Assembly: GCF_001657475.1 (NCBI RefSeq)
Contig: NZ_LXEY01000019.1
Location: forward strand, 167,573-231,572
Direction: 5' to 3'
DNA: 64,000 nt
From: Enteractinococcus helveticum
GTDB taxonomy: Bacteria > Actinomycetota > Actinomycetes > Actinomycetales > Micrococcaceae
Of this stretch, positions 18,772 to 28,342 are shown in pieces. Every line of letters starts with the position of its first letter. The first letter of the stretch is position 1. The translations under genes were made by a program, and so were the position numbers. The notes under the pieces were generated by a model. That model had not been told where the DNA came from. It did not search any database and saw only the letters and a list, made by a program, of their open reading frames with translations.

Positions 18772-19271
18772 TTGCCGCCGTAGCGCTGCAGGACGGTTTC
18801 GAGACTGTTCTCTTGAACCGCTTGGACTAGCCCACGCGCGGCGTCTTCAATTTGGTCATACATGGCGATGAAAGCGTCCTCTGGATAGCCATACGGATCG
18901 GGCACGTTGGCAATGCCATCAGCCTCGACGGTGGACCCGAAGGCACCAAAACGTACGATCTTGGCGCGCTGGTCACCGTTGTGGGTCAGAGCGAGGATGT
19001 TTTCCAGGTTGGAGTCATCCATGGCAAGCACCAGGTCGACTTCGTCAATATGTTGCGCGGTGATTTGGTCCGCCACCGAGACGAACTCATACCCACGTTC
19101 GGTGCCGACTTTCCGAGTCAAATGGTGGGCGTCTTTTCCAATGTGATAGTCGGCTGTACCTGCAGACCGTACTTCGGCGTCGATGCCAGCTTTGGATAAC
19201 TCGTGGATCAGCACAGATTCAGCGGCAGGGGAGCGGCAGATATTTCCAAGACAAACAGTCAGAATCTTCAT
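18768..19271 (-). CDS. low-molecular-weight protein-tyrosine-phosphatase family protein
   Basis: 167 residues. Active-site P-loop CLGNICRSPAAE (C-x5-R-S) at residues 7-15 and the general acid in NVPDPYG. The ATG at 19271 starts exactly at the family N-terminus (MKILTVCLGN); an upstream in-frame start adds 20 unrelated residues. Some members, especially those paired with fructosamine kinases, act on sugar-phosphate adducts such as ribulosamine 5-phosphate. The 4-bp overlap with the (now broken) kinase gene supports that role here. Confidence 0.88.
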   Translation of the reverse strand: MKILTVCLGNICRSPAAESVLIHELSKAGIDAEVRSAGTADYHIGKDAHHLTRKVGTERGYEFVSVADQITAQHIDEVDLVLAMDDSNLENILALTHNGDQRAKIVRFGAFGSTVEADGIANVPDPYGYPEDAFIAMYDQIEDAARGLVQAVQENSLETVLQRYGGK

Positions 19272-19422
19272 ACCCACCATTGTGCGGACAAATTGCTGCG
19301 TTGTGCCATCTATGTGGACAGATGTCGGCAACCAGCGTAGTTGTTGAGTCGAATTGAGCTATCAACGGAGTGTTTTTGGGCTGATTCGCTGTCAAATATG
19401 CCCAGACAGTACAGTTGGTTAA

Positions 19423-19938
19423 ATGGACATTCGCATCCGCCCGGCCCGGACACCAGACGTACCGATCATTCGCTCAATGGTCCAACCACTTGCAACTGAG
19501 CGCGTGCTGTTGGATAAAGACAAGGTCGCCTACTATGAGGCAGTCCAAGAGTTCCTCGTTGCGGAAAATGACGACGACGAGATCCTGGGGTTTGGTGCGC
19601 TACACGTGATGTGGGAGCATTTGGCCGAGGTTCGCACTCTAGCTACTGCTGATGAACATCAGGGCCGTGGTGTCGGTGGTGTTGTCCTCAACGCGCTGCT
19701 TGAAAAGGCAGCAGCTCTAGGTGTCCAACATGTTTTTTGTTTGACGTTTGAGACATCATTTTTCCAACGCCACGGTTTTGAAATCATGGAAGATCAAACC
19801 GTGCTGGATCCCGACGTATTCAACCAGTTACTGCGCTCAACCGATGAGGGTGTGGCCGAATTTTTGGATCTGGCACGAGTCAAACCCAACACCCTGGGGA
19901 ATACTCGGATGATTATTGATCTGGACAACCGCCGCTGA
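19423..19938 (+). CDS. short-form amino-acid N-acetyltransferase (N-acetylglutamate synthase, GNAT)
   Basis: 171 residues, one GNAT domain with the acetyl-CoA loop EHQGRGVGG near residue 78 and the ending FFQRHGFEIME, which match short actinobacterial ArgA (Rv2747-type) enzymes making N-acetylglutamate for arginine synthesis. No arg genes are adjacent. -10 box TACAGT (19410-19415) lies 7 nt before the ATG, so the transcript is probably leaderless. It could be another small GNAT acetyltransferase, but the C-terminal half fits ArgA best. Confidence 0.78.
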   Translation: MDIRIRPARTPDVPIIRSMVQPLATERVLLDKDKVAYYEAVQEFLVAENDDDEILGFGALHVMWEHLAEVRTLATADEHQGRGVGGVVLNALLEKAAALGVQHVFCLTFETSFFQRHGFEIMEDQTVLDPDVFNQLLRSTDEGVAEFLDLARVKPNTLGNTRMIIDLDNRR

Positions 19939-19977
19939 GGCGCATTGAAGCAATAGGCGCCACTTCTGCAACACCAT

Positions 19978-20015
19978 CAGGTGTAGACCGGCACTGATCC
20001 ACCGGTCTACACCTG
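19978..20015. terminator. bidirectional terminator between the N-acetyltransferase and RND genes
   Basis: Perfect inverted repeat: CAGGTGTAGACCGG (19978-19991) and CCGGTCTACACCTG (20002-20015) around a 10-nt loop, between convergent genes. Confidence 0.85.
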
Positions 20016-20025
20016 CTGGCGTGCA

Positions 20026-23000
20026 TTATTCTTCGATGACGTAGCCTGACTCCAAGGCCTCGCCGTAGCGTGGTTTGCCCTTGGCTACTCGTCGTTTTTC
20101 TTGCCCTTTTTCAAACAGCAAGTACAGTGCTGGAATCAACACCAGGGTCAGGGCAGTAGAAGAAACCAGCCCACCGATCACGACTATGGCTAAGTCCTGA
20201 CTGATGAAACCGCTAGATCCGGTGAAACCAAAGGCCATCGGGATCAACGCGAAGATCGTAGCGAGCGCGGTCATCAGAATGGGGCGAAGTCGCTGTCTGG
20301 CCCCATTGAAGATGGCTTCATTGAGACTCTGCCCCTGTACCCGGTACTGATTGATCAGGTCGATCAGCACAATCGCGTTGGTCACCACAATACCGATGAG
20401 CATCAGCATACCGATCAGTGCTGAAATGCCCATTGGACGGCCCGTGACCAGCAGCAGCGCCAGTGCACCGGTTGCTGCAAATGGGATGGAAACCAGCAAG
20501 ATCAGCGGCTGCATCAGTGACCGGAAGGTCATGACTAATAGCAGGAAGACAATCGCAATTGCCACCAGCATGGCAATGCCCAACTGTTCGAAGGACTCCT
20601 GTTGCATTTCGGCGACCCCGCCTACCGAAGCTTCCGTGCCTGCCGGGAGCTCAAGGGCATCCAAACGTTCTTGGACTGCTTCGGTTACCGGGCCAAGCTG
20701 GCCTTCGGCCGGGGTCAAGGAGACCGTCGCTACCAGATCACCATCCTGGCGTGACACTGAGGTAGCAACCTTGACTTCGTCAATCTCGGCTAATTCATCT
20801 AGGCGCACCATACCTGTTTGGGTGGGCAGCTCAAGCGCACGTAGGTCGCTTACAGTCTCGGGGGCGGGGCCGGATTCCACATAAATGTTGAACTCTTCGC
20901 CATCCATGGTGACAGATCCAACGCTTTGCGGGGACAGGATGCCAGCTACCATTCCCAAAACTTGCATCTCGGAGAAACCGTGCTCCATGGCTTCGGTCCG
21001 GTTGACTGCAATGTGAACAGTGGGTTGTTCCGGAGCCAAATCACTGGACAACTCCGAAGCATCTGGGATGCCTTCTAGTGCATCGTAAACAAGCTGGGTG
21101 GCTTCGGCGAGATCTGCCTCGTCATTACTGTGTACTTGGACATCCAAGGAGCCACCGAATCCGCCCATTGCTGCAGCGTCCATCAATGAAATCTCCCCGG
21201 GAGCTTCCAGGTCTTCTAATTGGGTGCGGATGGTGTTTTGCAGTGCCGTCTGGTCAGCTGAAACATCTGTGTTGACGATGTACGTCGCCGTACCACCAGA
21301 GCCGCCCATCATCGCCGCCATATCGGCGTCACCACCGCCCCCGGTTCCGGCCATGAGCATGACGTCTTCGACACCATCGATACCCACCAGCGCGTCTTCG
21401 ACAGTTTGTGCACCTTCGGATATGGTTTCCAGATCGGAACCGGGCTCAAACTCTTGGTTCACCATGACCATGTTCTGGCCGGGATCACCCAAAAAGTCGA
21501 CTTTCATAAACGGCACCATGGCCACGGTAATGCCCAACAGCACAATGGAAGCCACCACGGTAAGAACCGGGCGTTTCTGGGTACCGCGCAGAATTGGCAC
21601 ATACGAACGCTGCAGACGGCTGCGGCGTTCCTTTTCTTCTGCTTCGAAGCGCACTGCTTCACGATCAGCGACGCCCTGGGGTGATTTGATAAACCAATAG
21701 GACAGTACCGGCACAATGGTCAGCGCTACGAGCAGCGACGACAGCATCGCGATGGTCACGGTCAGCGCAAAGGGCGAGAAGAGCTCGCCGACCATGCCAC
21801 CAACCAGCGCGATCGGAAGGAAAACGGCCACGGTAGTCAATGTGGACGCTGTGATGGCACCGGCGACTTCACGTACCGCGGTCAAAATGGCGCGGATCTT
21901 TTCTTCACCGTAGGCAAGGTGTCGCTTAATGTTTTCGATTACCACGATGGAGTCGTCAACCACCCGCCCGATGGCGATGGTTAAGGCACCTAGGGTGAGC
22001 ATATTGAGCGAGTACCCGCCCAAGTTCAGCCCCAGGAAAGTTACCAGTACAGATAATGGAATCGATATCGCGGTGACCAGCGTGGAACGCACAGACAGCA
22101 GGAAAATCAGAATCACTGCGACGGCGAAGAGTAGCCCCAGGGCGCCTTCGATCGCTAGGTTCTGAATGGACTCTTCAATGAAGGGCGCCTGGTCAAAGAC
22201 CACCGTCAAATCCAGTCCGGAGATTTCTTGAGTCAGTTCTTGCATCGCATCATTGAGCGCATGGGACACTGCCACAACGTCAGCATCTTGCGTCGCAGTG
22301 ATGGAGATCGACAGGGCTTGTGCACCATTCATGCGGGTGATGGAGGTCTGTTCTTCGGTTACCCGTTCTACCGCTGCCACATCAGCAATCGTGACCACTA
22401 CGTTCTGCTGGGCTGATTCATCGGGTGCAGCCAACTGGTCAAGGGGAGTAGCGGGATCCATGCCCGGGCCAGCTTGCGGTGGGGTTTGGCCGGCCAGCGG
22501 GAGCGTTTCGATGTCTTCTAGTGAGGCAATCGGTGTGCCGCCGTCCACGGTGAGGGTTGCGTCGTCGCTGTTGACACTGCCCAATGGCATGGTGATGCCA
22601 TTTTGTTCAAGTGCATCACTCAGCGACTGCGAGGTCAGACCATGCTGGGCCAGTGCTTGTTGATCCGGGGTGATTTCGATCCGCTGGGTTGCGGCACCAC
22701 TCGTCTGGGCTGCACGCACGCCTTCGATGCTTTCAAAACGGGGCACCACCGTATCGGTCAGTGTTGCTGAAAGTTCAGTCGTATCTTGTTCGGCAGATGA
22801 CGCCGTGAGGTAGATGACTGGAATATCCGAGGTGCTTCCGGCCATTACGGTTGGTTCGGCGTCATCTGGCAGGCTCAACGCTTCCAGTGCGCTGTCCACC
22901 GATGAACTGAATTCATCGGCGTCAATACCGTATTCATAAGCGATGGTGATCATCGACATATTCGGTGAGGAATCCGCGATCACCTGCTCAACGTCGGCCA

Positions 23001-23223
23001 GTTCGCCCACGGCCTGTGAAATAGGTTCACTGACCTGCTCGTCCACGACCTCAGGGCTGGCACCGGGAACAACCGTGATGACGCTGATCTGGGGTAATTC
23101 AATGGAGGGGATCAGCTCTTGTTTTAGCTGGGTCATCGAGAACAAACCAGCGACGGCGATAAATAAAGTCAGCAGCGCAACCAGTGCGCGGTTCGCCAGA
23201 CTAAAGCGTGCAAAACGAGTCAA
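20026..23223 (-). CDS. RND superfamily efflux permease (AcrB/SwrC-like, HAE1 type)
   Basis: 1065 residues with the classic RND plan: one N-terminal helix, a large extracytoplasmic loop, six helices, a second loop and five more helices. Motifs include GRVVDDSIVVIENIKRH in helix 4 (Asp-Asp proton relay) and RLRPILMTALATIFALIPMA in the second half. Gram-positive homologues export antimicrobials or lipopeptides; no periplasmic adaptor gene is present here. A MarR regulator is divergently transcribed 131 bp away and is the probable controller. Confidence 0.9.
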   Translation of the reverse strand: MTRFARFSLANRALVALLTLFIAVAGLFSMTQLKQELIPSIELPQISVITVVPGASPEVVDEQVSEPISQAVGELADVEQVIADSSPNMSMITIAYEYGIDADEFSSSVDSALEALSLPDDAEPTVMAGSTSDIPVIYLTASSAEQDTTELSATLTDTVVPRFESIEGVRAAQTSGAATQRIEITPDQQALAQHGLTSQSLSDALEQNGITMPLGSVNSDDATLTVDGGTPIASLEDIETLPLAGQTPPQAGPGMDPATPLDQLAAPDESAQQNVVVTIADVAAVERVTEEQTSITRMNGAQALSISITATQDADVVAVSHALNDAMQELTQEISGLDLTVVFDQAPFIEESIQNLAIEGALGLLFAVAVILIFLLSVRSTLVTAISIPLSVLVTFLGLNLGGYSLNMLTLGALTIAIGRVVDDSIVVIENIKRHLAYGEEKIRAILTAVREVAGAITASTLTTVAVFLPIALVGGMVGELFSPFALTVTIAMLSSLLVALTIVPVLSYWFIKSPQGVADREAVRFEAEEKERRSRLQRSYVPILRGTQKRPVLTVVASIVLLGITVAMVPFMKVDFLGDPGQNMVMVNQEFEPGSDLETISEGAQTVEDALVGIDGVEDVMLMAGTGGGGDADMAAMMGGSGGTATYIVNTDVSADQTALQNTIRTQLEDLEAPGEISLMDAAAMGGFGGSLDVQVHSNDEADLAEATQLVYDALEGIPDASELSSDLAPEQPTVHIAVNRTEAMEHGFSEMQVLGMVAGILSPQSVGSVTMDGEEFNIYVESGPAPETVSDLRALELPTQTGMVRLDELAEIDEVKVATSVSRQDGDLVATVSLTPAEGQLGPVTEAVQERLDALELPAGTEASVGGVAEMQQESFEQLGIAMLVAIAIVFLLLVMTFRSLMQPLILLVSIPFAATGALALLLVTGRPMGISALIGMLMLIGIVVTNAIVLIDLINQYRVQGQSLNEAIFNGARQRLRPILMTALATIFALIPMAFGFTGSSGFISQDLAIVVIGGLVSSTALTLVLIPALYLLFEKGQEKRRVAKGKPRYGEALESGYVIEE

Positions 23224-23315
23224 AACAACACCACCGAGATTGGGGGAAACAATACACAGGTAGCAGAAGCGACCCGAGCCAAGGTAAAGCTTAGCTTGAG
23301 GCTATGTAAATTGCG

Positions 23316-23326
23316 AACTGACAGTT
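23316..23326. promoter_or_regulatory. palindromic operator candidate for the MarR regulator
   Basis: Perfect dyad AACTG-A-CAGTT lies in the 131-bp gap between the divergent RND and marR genes. It overlaps the expected -35 region of the marR promoter (CTGACA, 23318-23323; -10 TAGTCT at 23343-23348). A MarR dimer bound here would block its own gene and possibly the exporter. The assignment rests on symmetry and position only. Confidence 0.4.
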
Positions 23327-23354
23327 TTCATCCAACATTGGGTAGTCTCAAGGT

Positions 23355-23813
23355 GTGGAAACTACCCAGGATATGCACCGCAACAGACTCATGGCGGAAC
23401 TCACCCAACTGCGCCATGAGCTAGAAGCTTCCGTGATCCCACAGGTTATTGAATCAATGTTGTCGCTGCGCTTGACTATGCAACAGGTCAAAGTCTTGAG
23501 TATTTTAGTGGTCGAACCGGATGGTAGCTCGATCCGTCAGTTGGCAAAGATTTTGGATGTTTCCTTGGCTACCATGTCGGGGATTGTGGAGCGGTTGGAA
23601 ACCCAACACATGGTCGAGCGCGTTCCTGACCCACATGATCAACGAGTCCGCCGGGTACTGGCCACGTCATTAGGTCGTGAAACGATTCGCAAGCTGATCA
23701 GTTCTAATCAGGAGCTTGAATATGCTCAGCTTGAGAAGTTGGCTGTAGAAGATTTGGCTGCTCTGGTGCAGGGTGTCCGTGCGGTAGCCAAAGTTATGCA
23801 GCGTAGCGAATAA
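23355..23813 (+). CDS. MarR-family transcriptional regulator
   Basis: 152 residues. Winged helix-turn-helix with GSSIRQLAKILDVSLATMSGIVERLE (residues ~57-82) followed by the wing VERVPDPHDQRVRRVLAT, diagnostic for MarR. The GTG start at 23355 is 6 nt after a -10 box TAGTCT, again a leaderless arrangement. Divergent orientation to an RND exporter suggests it represses that pump until a drug-like ligand binds. Confidence 0.88.
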   Translation: METTQDMHRNRLMAELTQLRHELEASVIPQVIESMLSLRLTMQQVKVLSILVVEPDGSSIRQLAKILDVSLATMSGIVERLETQHMVERVPDPHDQRVRRVLATSLGRETIRKLISSNQELEYAQLEKLAVEDLAALVQGVRAVAKVMQRSE

Positions 23814-23815
23814 TC

Positions 23816-24766
23816 TCAATTTTCGGTGCCAGGCAACGCCAGAACCTCATGCTTCAGTGTTGCTAGCCCATCAGCAACTAATCCGTTGAGTGCACGATTC
23901 CACTGCGTATCTTCGGGAACATGTCGGCCCAGTCGGCCTGTTGCCTCCACGGTGGCCTGTAAATGTACGACGTCGATGGCCCCTTGAGCGCGCAGCACAC
24001 CCATAATCGCCCCGCGCACCTGCCGGTCTGACCCATTCCACGACTGGGTCTTGGCAACGGTCGTAGGCTCTGGCTTGCCGGCCGCAACCCAGGCGCACTG
24101 ATCCAATACCGGACATTCTTGGCACTTGGGTGCCCGTGCAGTACAAATCAGCGCGCCTAGCTCCATGGTGGCCACATTCCAGGTATTGGCTTGGGCAACA
24201 CCGTGTTCCGTTGTTGTCTCGGGCATCAGCGTGGCGGCCAGTCGGCGTTCAGCCGCGGTTAGGCTCGGGGCGGCGGCGCCGTCGCCGGTAAAAATTCGGG
24301 CGTGCACCCGGCGCACGTTGGTATCAATCACCACTTCGGGAATCCCAAACGCAAATGAGGAGACAGCGGCCGCCGTGTATTCCCCAATGCCCGGCAGTGC
24401 TAAGAGTTTTTCGGGATCGGCGGGCAGCACGCCGTCATGATGTTCGACCACCGCTTTGGCCGTTTCGTGCAGCCGCAGTGCCCGGCGCGGGTAGCCCAGC
24501 CGCCCCCACATGATCAACACATCGGCCGGTTCAGCCGCGGCCAGTTCGGCCGGACCTGGCCAGCGCTGCATCCAGGCCAGCCAGGGCTCCCACACTCGCG
24601 CAACTTGGGTTTGTTGCAGCATCACCTCGGAGACCAGCACGCCCCAGGCGGTGGTGTCTGGTTGTCTCCAGGGCAGTTTTCGGGCGTTTTGCGCGTACCA
24701 GTCGAGAATGCGGGTACGCACCTGGTGTAAGTGGGTGTCGTTGAGTTGGTCGGTGGCAGATGACAT
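23816..24766 (-). CDS. mutY: A/G-specific adenine glycosylase
   Basis: Removes adenine mispaired with 8-oxoguanine. About 316 residues. Catalytic Glu in SEVMLQQTQV, helix-hairpin-helix LPGIGEYTAAAV followed by the catalytic Asp in VIDTNVRRVHAR, and a [4Fe-4S] ligand set C-x6-C-x2-C-x5-C beginning at LICTARAPKC. A C-terminal domain is short, as in other actinobacteria. The ATG at 24766 is chosen because -10 TACCAT lies 7 nt upstream; a start at 24880 would add 38 unrelated residues. The divergent neighbour begins only 57 bp away. Confidence 0.93.
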   Translation of the reverse strand: MSSATDQLNDTHLHQVRTRILDWYAQNARKLPWRQPDTTAWGVLVSEVMLQQTQVARVWEPWLAWMQRWPGPAELAAAEPADVLIMWGRLGYPRRALRLHETAKAVVEHHDGVLPADPEKLLALPGIGEYTAAAVSSFAFGIPEVVIDTNVRRVHARIFTGDGAAAPSLTAAERRLAATLMPETTTEHGVAQANTWNVATMELGALICTARAPKCQECPVLDQCAWVAAGKPEPTTVAKTQSWNGSDRQVRGAIMGVLRAQGAIDVVHLQATVEATGRLGRHVPEDTQWNRALNGLVADGLATLKHEVLALPGTEN

Positions 24767-24823
24767 AGACACCATGGTAGTGCCAGGCGATATTTGCCAG
24801 TGTCCATGGCTAAACTTGGGATT

Positions 24824-25471
24824 ATGTCTGATCAGCAACTTCCCCCGCAGCAGCCACGTCCCCGCAAGATTCCACCGCATATTTTGCGCCGTCGGCGCAT
24901 CGTGGCGGTCATTATTTTGTTAATTCTTCTTGCCCTGATCGGTTGGGGCATCTGGGCTTTGATCGGTTTGTTCTTGCCCGATGACGATGATCAGGCCACT
25001 CCGCAGCCCACGGTCACTGAAACCGCCTCGCCGTCGCCGGAAGAATCCGAGGAGCATGACGACGAGCAGAGTGCTGATGCGTGTGATCCACAGATGCTCA
25101 CGGTTACCGGTGGCACCGATCAGGATTCATATGGTCCCGATGAGATCCCGGAGTTTACGCTGACGGTTACTCATGATGGCGATGTGCTGTGTGATGCCTC
25201 CCTGGGCTCAGATCAGCAGAGTTTTGTGGTCGAGGATGCTGATGGTGAATTCGTGTTCTCCACGCGCGCCTGCCAGGTTGATCCGCAGGAGCAGATCGTG
25301 GAGATGGAACCGGGCCAGTCCGAAGAGGTCACTTTCGAGTGGGAACGCGTTGGCACCGATGAGGACTGCGAGACGATCATCGACGAGGTTGAACCCGGTG
25401 AATATCAGTTGGTTGTCGCGATGGGGGAGCGCGAGGCCGAACCGGTCACGTTCGAACTCGAAGAAGACTAA
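24824..25471 (+). CDS. membrane-anchored protein with acidic extracytoplasmic domain, unknown function
   Basis: 215 residues: basic cytoplasmic N-terminus (residues 1-28), one transmembrane helix (IVAVIILLILLALIGWGIW), an acidic Pro/Thr/Ser/Glu linker and a C-terminal beta-rich domain (DACDPQMLTVTGG onward) with four cysteines, likely outside the cell. Resembles actinobacterial proteins annotated only as hypothetical. Leaderless start: -10 TAAACT (24811-24816), ATG at 24824. Its stop overlaps that of radA by 3 bp (convergent). Confidence 0.78.
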   Translation: MSDQQLPPQQPRPRKIPPHILRRRRIVAVIILLILLALIGWGIWALIGLFLPDDDDQATPQPTVTETASPSPEESEEHDDEQSADACDPQMLTVTGGTDQDSYGPDEIPEFTLTVTHDGDVLCDASLGSDQQSFVVEDADGEFVFSTRACQVDPQEQIVEMEPGQSEEVTFEWERVGTDEDCETIIDEVEPGEYQLVVAMGEREAEPVTFELEED

Positions 25472-26937
25472 TTATCCCATACGTCGTCGGGACTGAGCTT
25501 GATGACGTCGGCGAGTTTCTGACCGGCTGACGGCCGCGGTGGTGGCCGAAAAGCTGGGTCGAAGATTGCGGTCATCGCATCACCCAGCGAATCGGTTTGG
25601 ACCACACGCATGCCTTGCGGAGTGGTCAGCTCGTCTTCTTTTGGCACGATGGCGTGTTTGAATCCCAGCCGGAAGGCCTCTTTGAGACGACGTTCCATAC
25701 CGGTTACCGGGCGCAGCTCGCCGGCCAGTGAAATCTCGCCGATTACCACCGTGCTGCGCGGTAGTGGGGTGTCACTGCGCGACGACAAGATGGCAGCAGC
25801 CAGGGATAAGTCGGCGGCCGGTTCGTGAACGGTAATACCTCCGACCGTGGAAGCATACACGTCCTGATTGGTCATATCGATTTTGAAATGCCGCGACAAG
25901 ATGGCCACGACCGTATTGAGCCGGGATTGGACCAGCCCCGTCACCACGCGTCGCGGTGAACCGCCGCCGCTGGTGGAGACCAGCGCCTGGACTTCGGTCA
26001 TCAGTGGTCGATGCCCATCCATTGCCACGGTGATCGCCGTACCGGGTGCCGGCGTGGCAAACGTGTTGATAAACAGCCCGGAGGGGTCATCGATTGATTC
26101 AATGCCGGAGTCGCGCATTGAAAAACAGCCGACCTCGTCGGTGGAGCCGTAACGGTTTTTGACCGAGCGAATAAAGCGCAGCTGCGAGTGGCGGTCACCG
26201 TGGAATTGGCAGACGACGTCGACGAGGTGTTCCATGGTGCGCGGTCCGGCAATGCTGCCCTCTTTGGTCACGTGCCCAACCAGAATGGTGGCGATATTGT
26301 GGCGTTTGGCCAACCGGATGATGCTGGCGGTAACCTCTTGGATCTGCATTCGACCGCCTGGCGTGCCGTCAATGGCCGATGATTGGATGGTCTGTACCGA
26401 GTCGATGACCATAAAGTCTGGCAGAATCTGTTCGATCTGCCCTAACACCTGACCAAGATCCGTTTCTGCACCCAGCATCAGGTTTTTGTTCAGCGTACCG
26501 ATGCGTTCGGCCCGCACCCGAACTTGGGCGGCAGATTCTTCACCGGTCAGATACAACGTTTTGCGCTGTTTGCCATCGGTGGTTCGGGTTGCGGCAACAT
26601 GCCCGGCGATATCCAGGGCCATTGTGGATTTGCCGATACCTGGCTCGCCGGCCAGCAGAATGACAGCACCCGGGACCAGGCCCGAGCCGAGCACACGGTC
26701 GAATTCTGAGACCCCGGTGGGAAAACTCTCGGCGTGAGAGGCATCAACTTCGGTGATGGGCTGGGCCAACTCATCCACGGTCACTTGAGCTGCCGGGGTG
26801 CGTGTGGTGGCCGGGGTGACTCCGGCTTCTTCAATGGTGCCCCAGGCTTGGCATTCGCCACAGCGTCCCGTCCATTTTGCGGTCATCCAACCGCATTCGG
26901 AACACTTATAGGCCAGTTTGGTCTTTGATTTCGCCAT
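25468..26937 (-). CDS. radA: DNA repair protein RadA (Sms)
   Basis: 489 residues. N-terminal zinc finger (Cys12, Cys15, Cys26, Cys29), RecA-like ATPase with Walker A GEPGIGKST, the RadA-specific KNRYG motif in VKNRYGSTDEVG, and a C-terminal Lon-like domain (GGITVHEPAADLSLAAAILSS). Promotes branch migration in recombinational repair. Full length for the family. Transcribed in the same direction as the FUSC gene upstream, with a 39-bp gap. Confidence 0.95.
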   Translation of the reverse strand: MAKSKTKLAYKCSECGWMTAKWTGRCGECQAWGTIEEAGVTPATTRTPAAQVTVDELAQPITEVDASHAESFPTGVSEFDRVLGSGLVPGAVILLAGEPGIGKSTMALDIAGHVAATRTTDGKQRKTLYLTGEESAAQVRVRAERIGTLNKNLMLGAETDLGQVLGQIEQILPDFMVIDSVQTIQSSAIDGTPGGRMQIQEVTASIIRLAKRHNIATILVGHVTKEGSIAGPRTMEHLVDVVCQFHGDRHSQLRFIRSVKNRYGSTDEVGCFSMRDSGIESIDDPSGLFINTFATPAPGTAITVAMDGHRPLMTEVQALVSTSGGGSPRRVVTGLVQSRLNTVVAILSRHFKIDMTNQDVYASTVGGITVHEPAADLSLAAAILSSRSDTPLPRSTVVIGEISLAGELRPVTGMERRLKEAFRLGFKHAIVPKEDELTTPQGMRVVQTDSLGDAMTAIFDPAFRPPPRPSAGQKLADVIKLSPDDVWDN

Positions 26938-26976
26938 GCCGCTAGCCTACTCGCCGGCACGGACACGATAAAGAAA

Positions 26977-28149
26977 CTATACGTTGGGCAGATAGCTGGA
27001 CGCTTCGTGATGATCCGAGCCGGTGGCCTCAATGAAATCGACCATCATCGGTCGGCACATCATCACTAACGCCTCACCGTGCAGGGTGTGGGCTCCCAAA
27101 TTGCGCGGGGTAAGTTTTGTGGTTGCCGCCCCCAACGCATTTCGCGCCACCGATAACGACCGGTGTCGTCCCGGCGCCACTGGTTCAGCAACAGAACGTC
27201 CCAGAATACCTACCGCATCAGCGGCGTCAGAAAACCATACGGACATACGTTCCAGATCGTCGCCTTTCGGGCTCCTGGTATCAAATTCATCGATCACAGT
27301 AATCACTCGCCGAGCAATGATGCGTAGCGAACGGACTGCAAGGTCCGTCTTTTCCAAGGTGCGCGACATTTCTTGAAGATCTTGACGGGTTGAACGTTGC
27401 GTAGGGGAGTAGGTGGCAGTCTGATCGGCCTGCGAGATCTCTGCACGAACCGAATCAATCTTAGACTGCAGACCGCGCGCCTCAATGAGCGCTACCCAAC
27501 CGCTGCGGGAGTCCTGTTCTTCCAAAGCACTGGATAATTCTCGCAGCGTTCCGGTGATGGAAGTGAACAATTCGCGCATACCCGCGACAGCTTCTTTTCG
27601 AAATGACACCGGCGTCAGCATGGTGATCGCAATAGCGATGACCCCGCCGATAACGGCATCCACGGAACGGCTCAGTGGCCCCTCTACGGGGATGGGCAAC
27701 AGCACCACCAACACCGCTTGGATGGACATCTGGGTGGTGAAGATGACTCCGGAATCAATGAAACGAGCGAGGAGAATCGTGACAAAAACCACGATGACGC
27801 CTTGCCAGTAGCCCTGTCCGAGCAGGGCTTGTAAAGCATCACCCACCAGTATGCCTAATGTCACACCGATTGCTACCTCTAGGGCCTTGCGAATGTGGGG
27901 ATCGCGCCCAAAACCTAGGGAAATTAATGCTGACGTCGCCGCGAAGTACGGCTCGCTATGACCGAAAACTATGGCTGCGAAAGCATATGCTGCTACCGCA
28001 GCAATGGCCGATGTTGCCGCAGGAATAAGTGCTTTTCGAGCGCGCCAAGCACCCGACCGGAATCTGGAGGAGAGGAATTTTTTGACCTTCTGCCAACCCT
28101 TAGGTTCCGGGGTTACCGGTAACGGGGTTGTATGCATGCGTTCAGCCAT
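26977..28149 (-). CDS. FUSC-family membrane protein (aromatic acid exporter-like)
   Basis: 390 residues. Six hydrophobic segments in the first 190 residues (for example ALIPAATSAIAAVAAYAFAA, VAIGVTLGILVGDALQALLG) followed by a long soluble helical domain, the plan of the FUSC/DUF939 family to which aromatic-acid exporters belong. Substrate unknown. It is divergent from the pst operon, with the shared 190-bp region containing the PHO-box-like repeat. Confidence 0.78.
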   Translation of the reverse strand: MAERMHTTPLPVTPEPKGWQKVKKFLSSRFRSGAWRARKALIPAATSAIAAVAAYAFAAIVFGHSEPYFAATSALISLGFGRDPHIRKALEVAIGVTLGILVGDALQALLGQGYWQGVIVVFVTILLARFIDSGVIFTTQMSIQAVLVVLLPIPVEGPLSRSVDAVIGGVIAIAITMLTPVSFRKEAVAGMRELFTSITGTLRELSSALEEQDSRSGWVALIEARGLQSKIDSVRAEISQADQTATYSPTQRSTRQDLQEMSRTLEKTDLAVRSLRIIARRVITVIDEFDTRSPKGDDLERMSVWFSDAADAVGILGRSVAEPVAPGRHRSLSVARNALGAATTKLTPRNLGAHTLHGEALVMMCRPMMVDFIEATGSDHHEASSYLPNV

Positions 28150-28204
28150 GCTCTTATCCTACGAGGTGGATTAAAAATGTCGAAAAAACGCGGTGCTAAT
28201 AAAC

Positions 28205-28222
28205 GTTAACCCTCCGTTAATC
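28205..28222 (+). promoter_or_regulatory. PHO-box-like direct repeat upstream of pstS
   Basis: GTTAACC (28205-28211) and GTTAATC (28216-28222) are direct repeats with an 11-bp period, the architecture of PhoP boxes in actinobacteria (heptamer plus 4-bp spacer). It lies about 120 bp before the pstS start, upstream of candidate promoter sequence around 28240-28250. Phosphate-starvation activation through PhoP is inferred. Confidence 0.6.
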
Positions 28223-28342
28223 TTTCGACAGCCAGCAGGTTACCTAGCCTGCGTAGCTTCTGTGATTAGTCGGGCCACCAAGCCAAAAATTCATCTGGCC
28301 CAACGTACTGACTCACAACAATCTCGAAAGAGGAAAACACCA

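Noticed and set aside
20351..20884. 177-residue plus-strand frame
   Set aside because: Shadow of the RND gene; low-complexity Ser/Thr/Ala composition.
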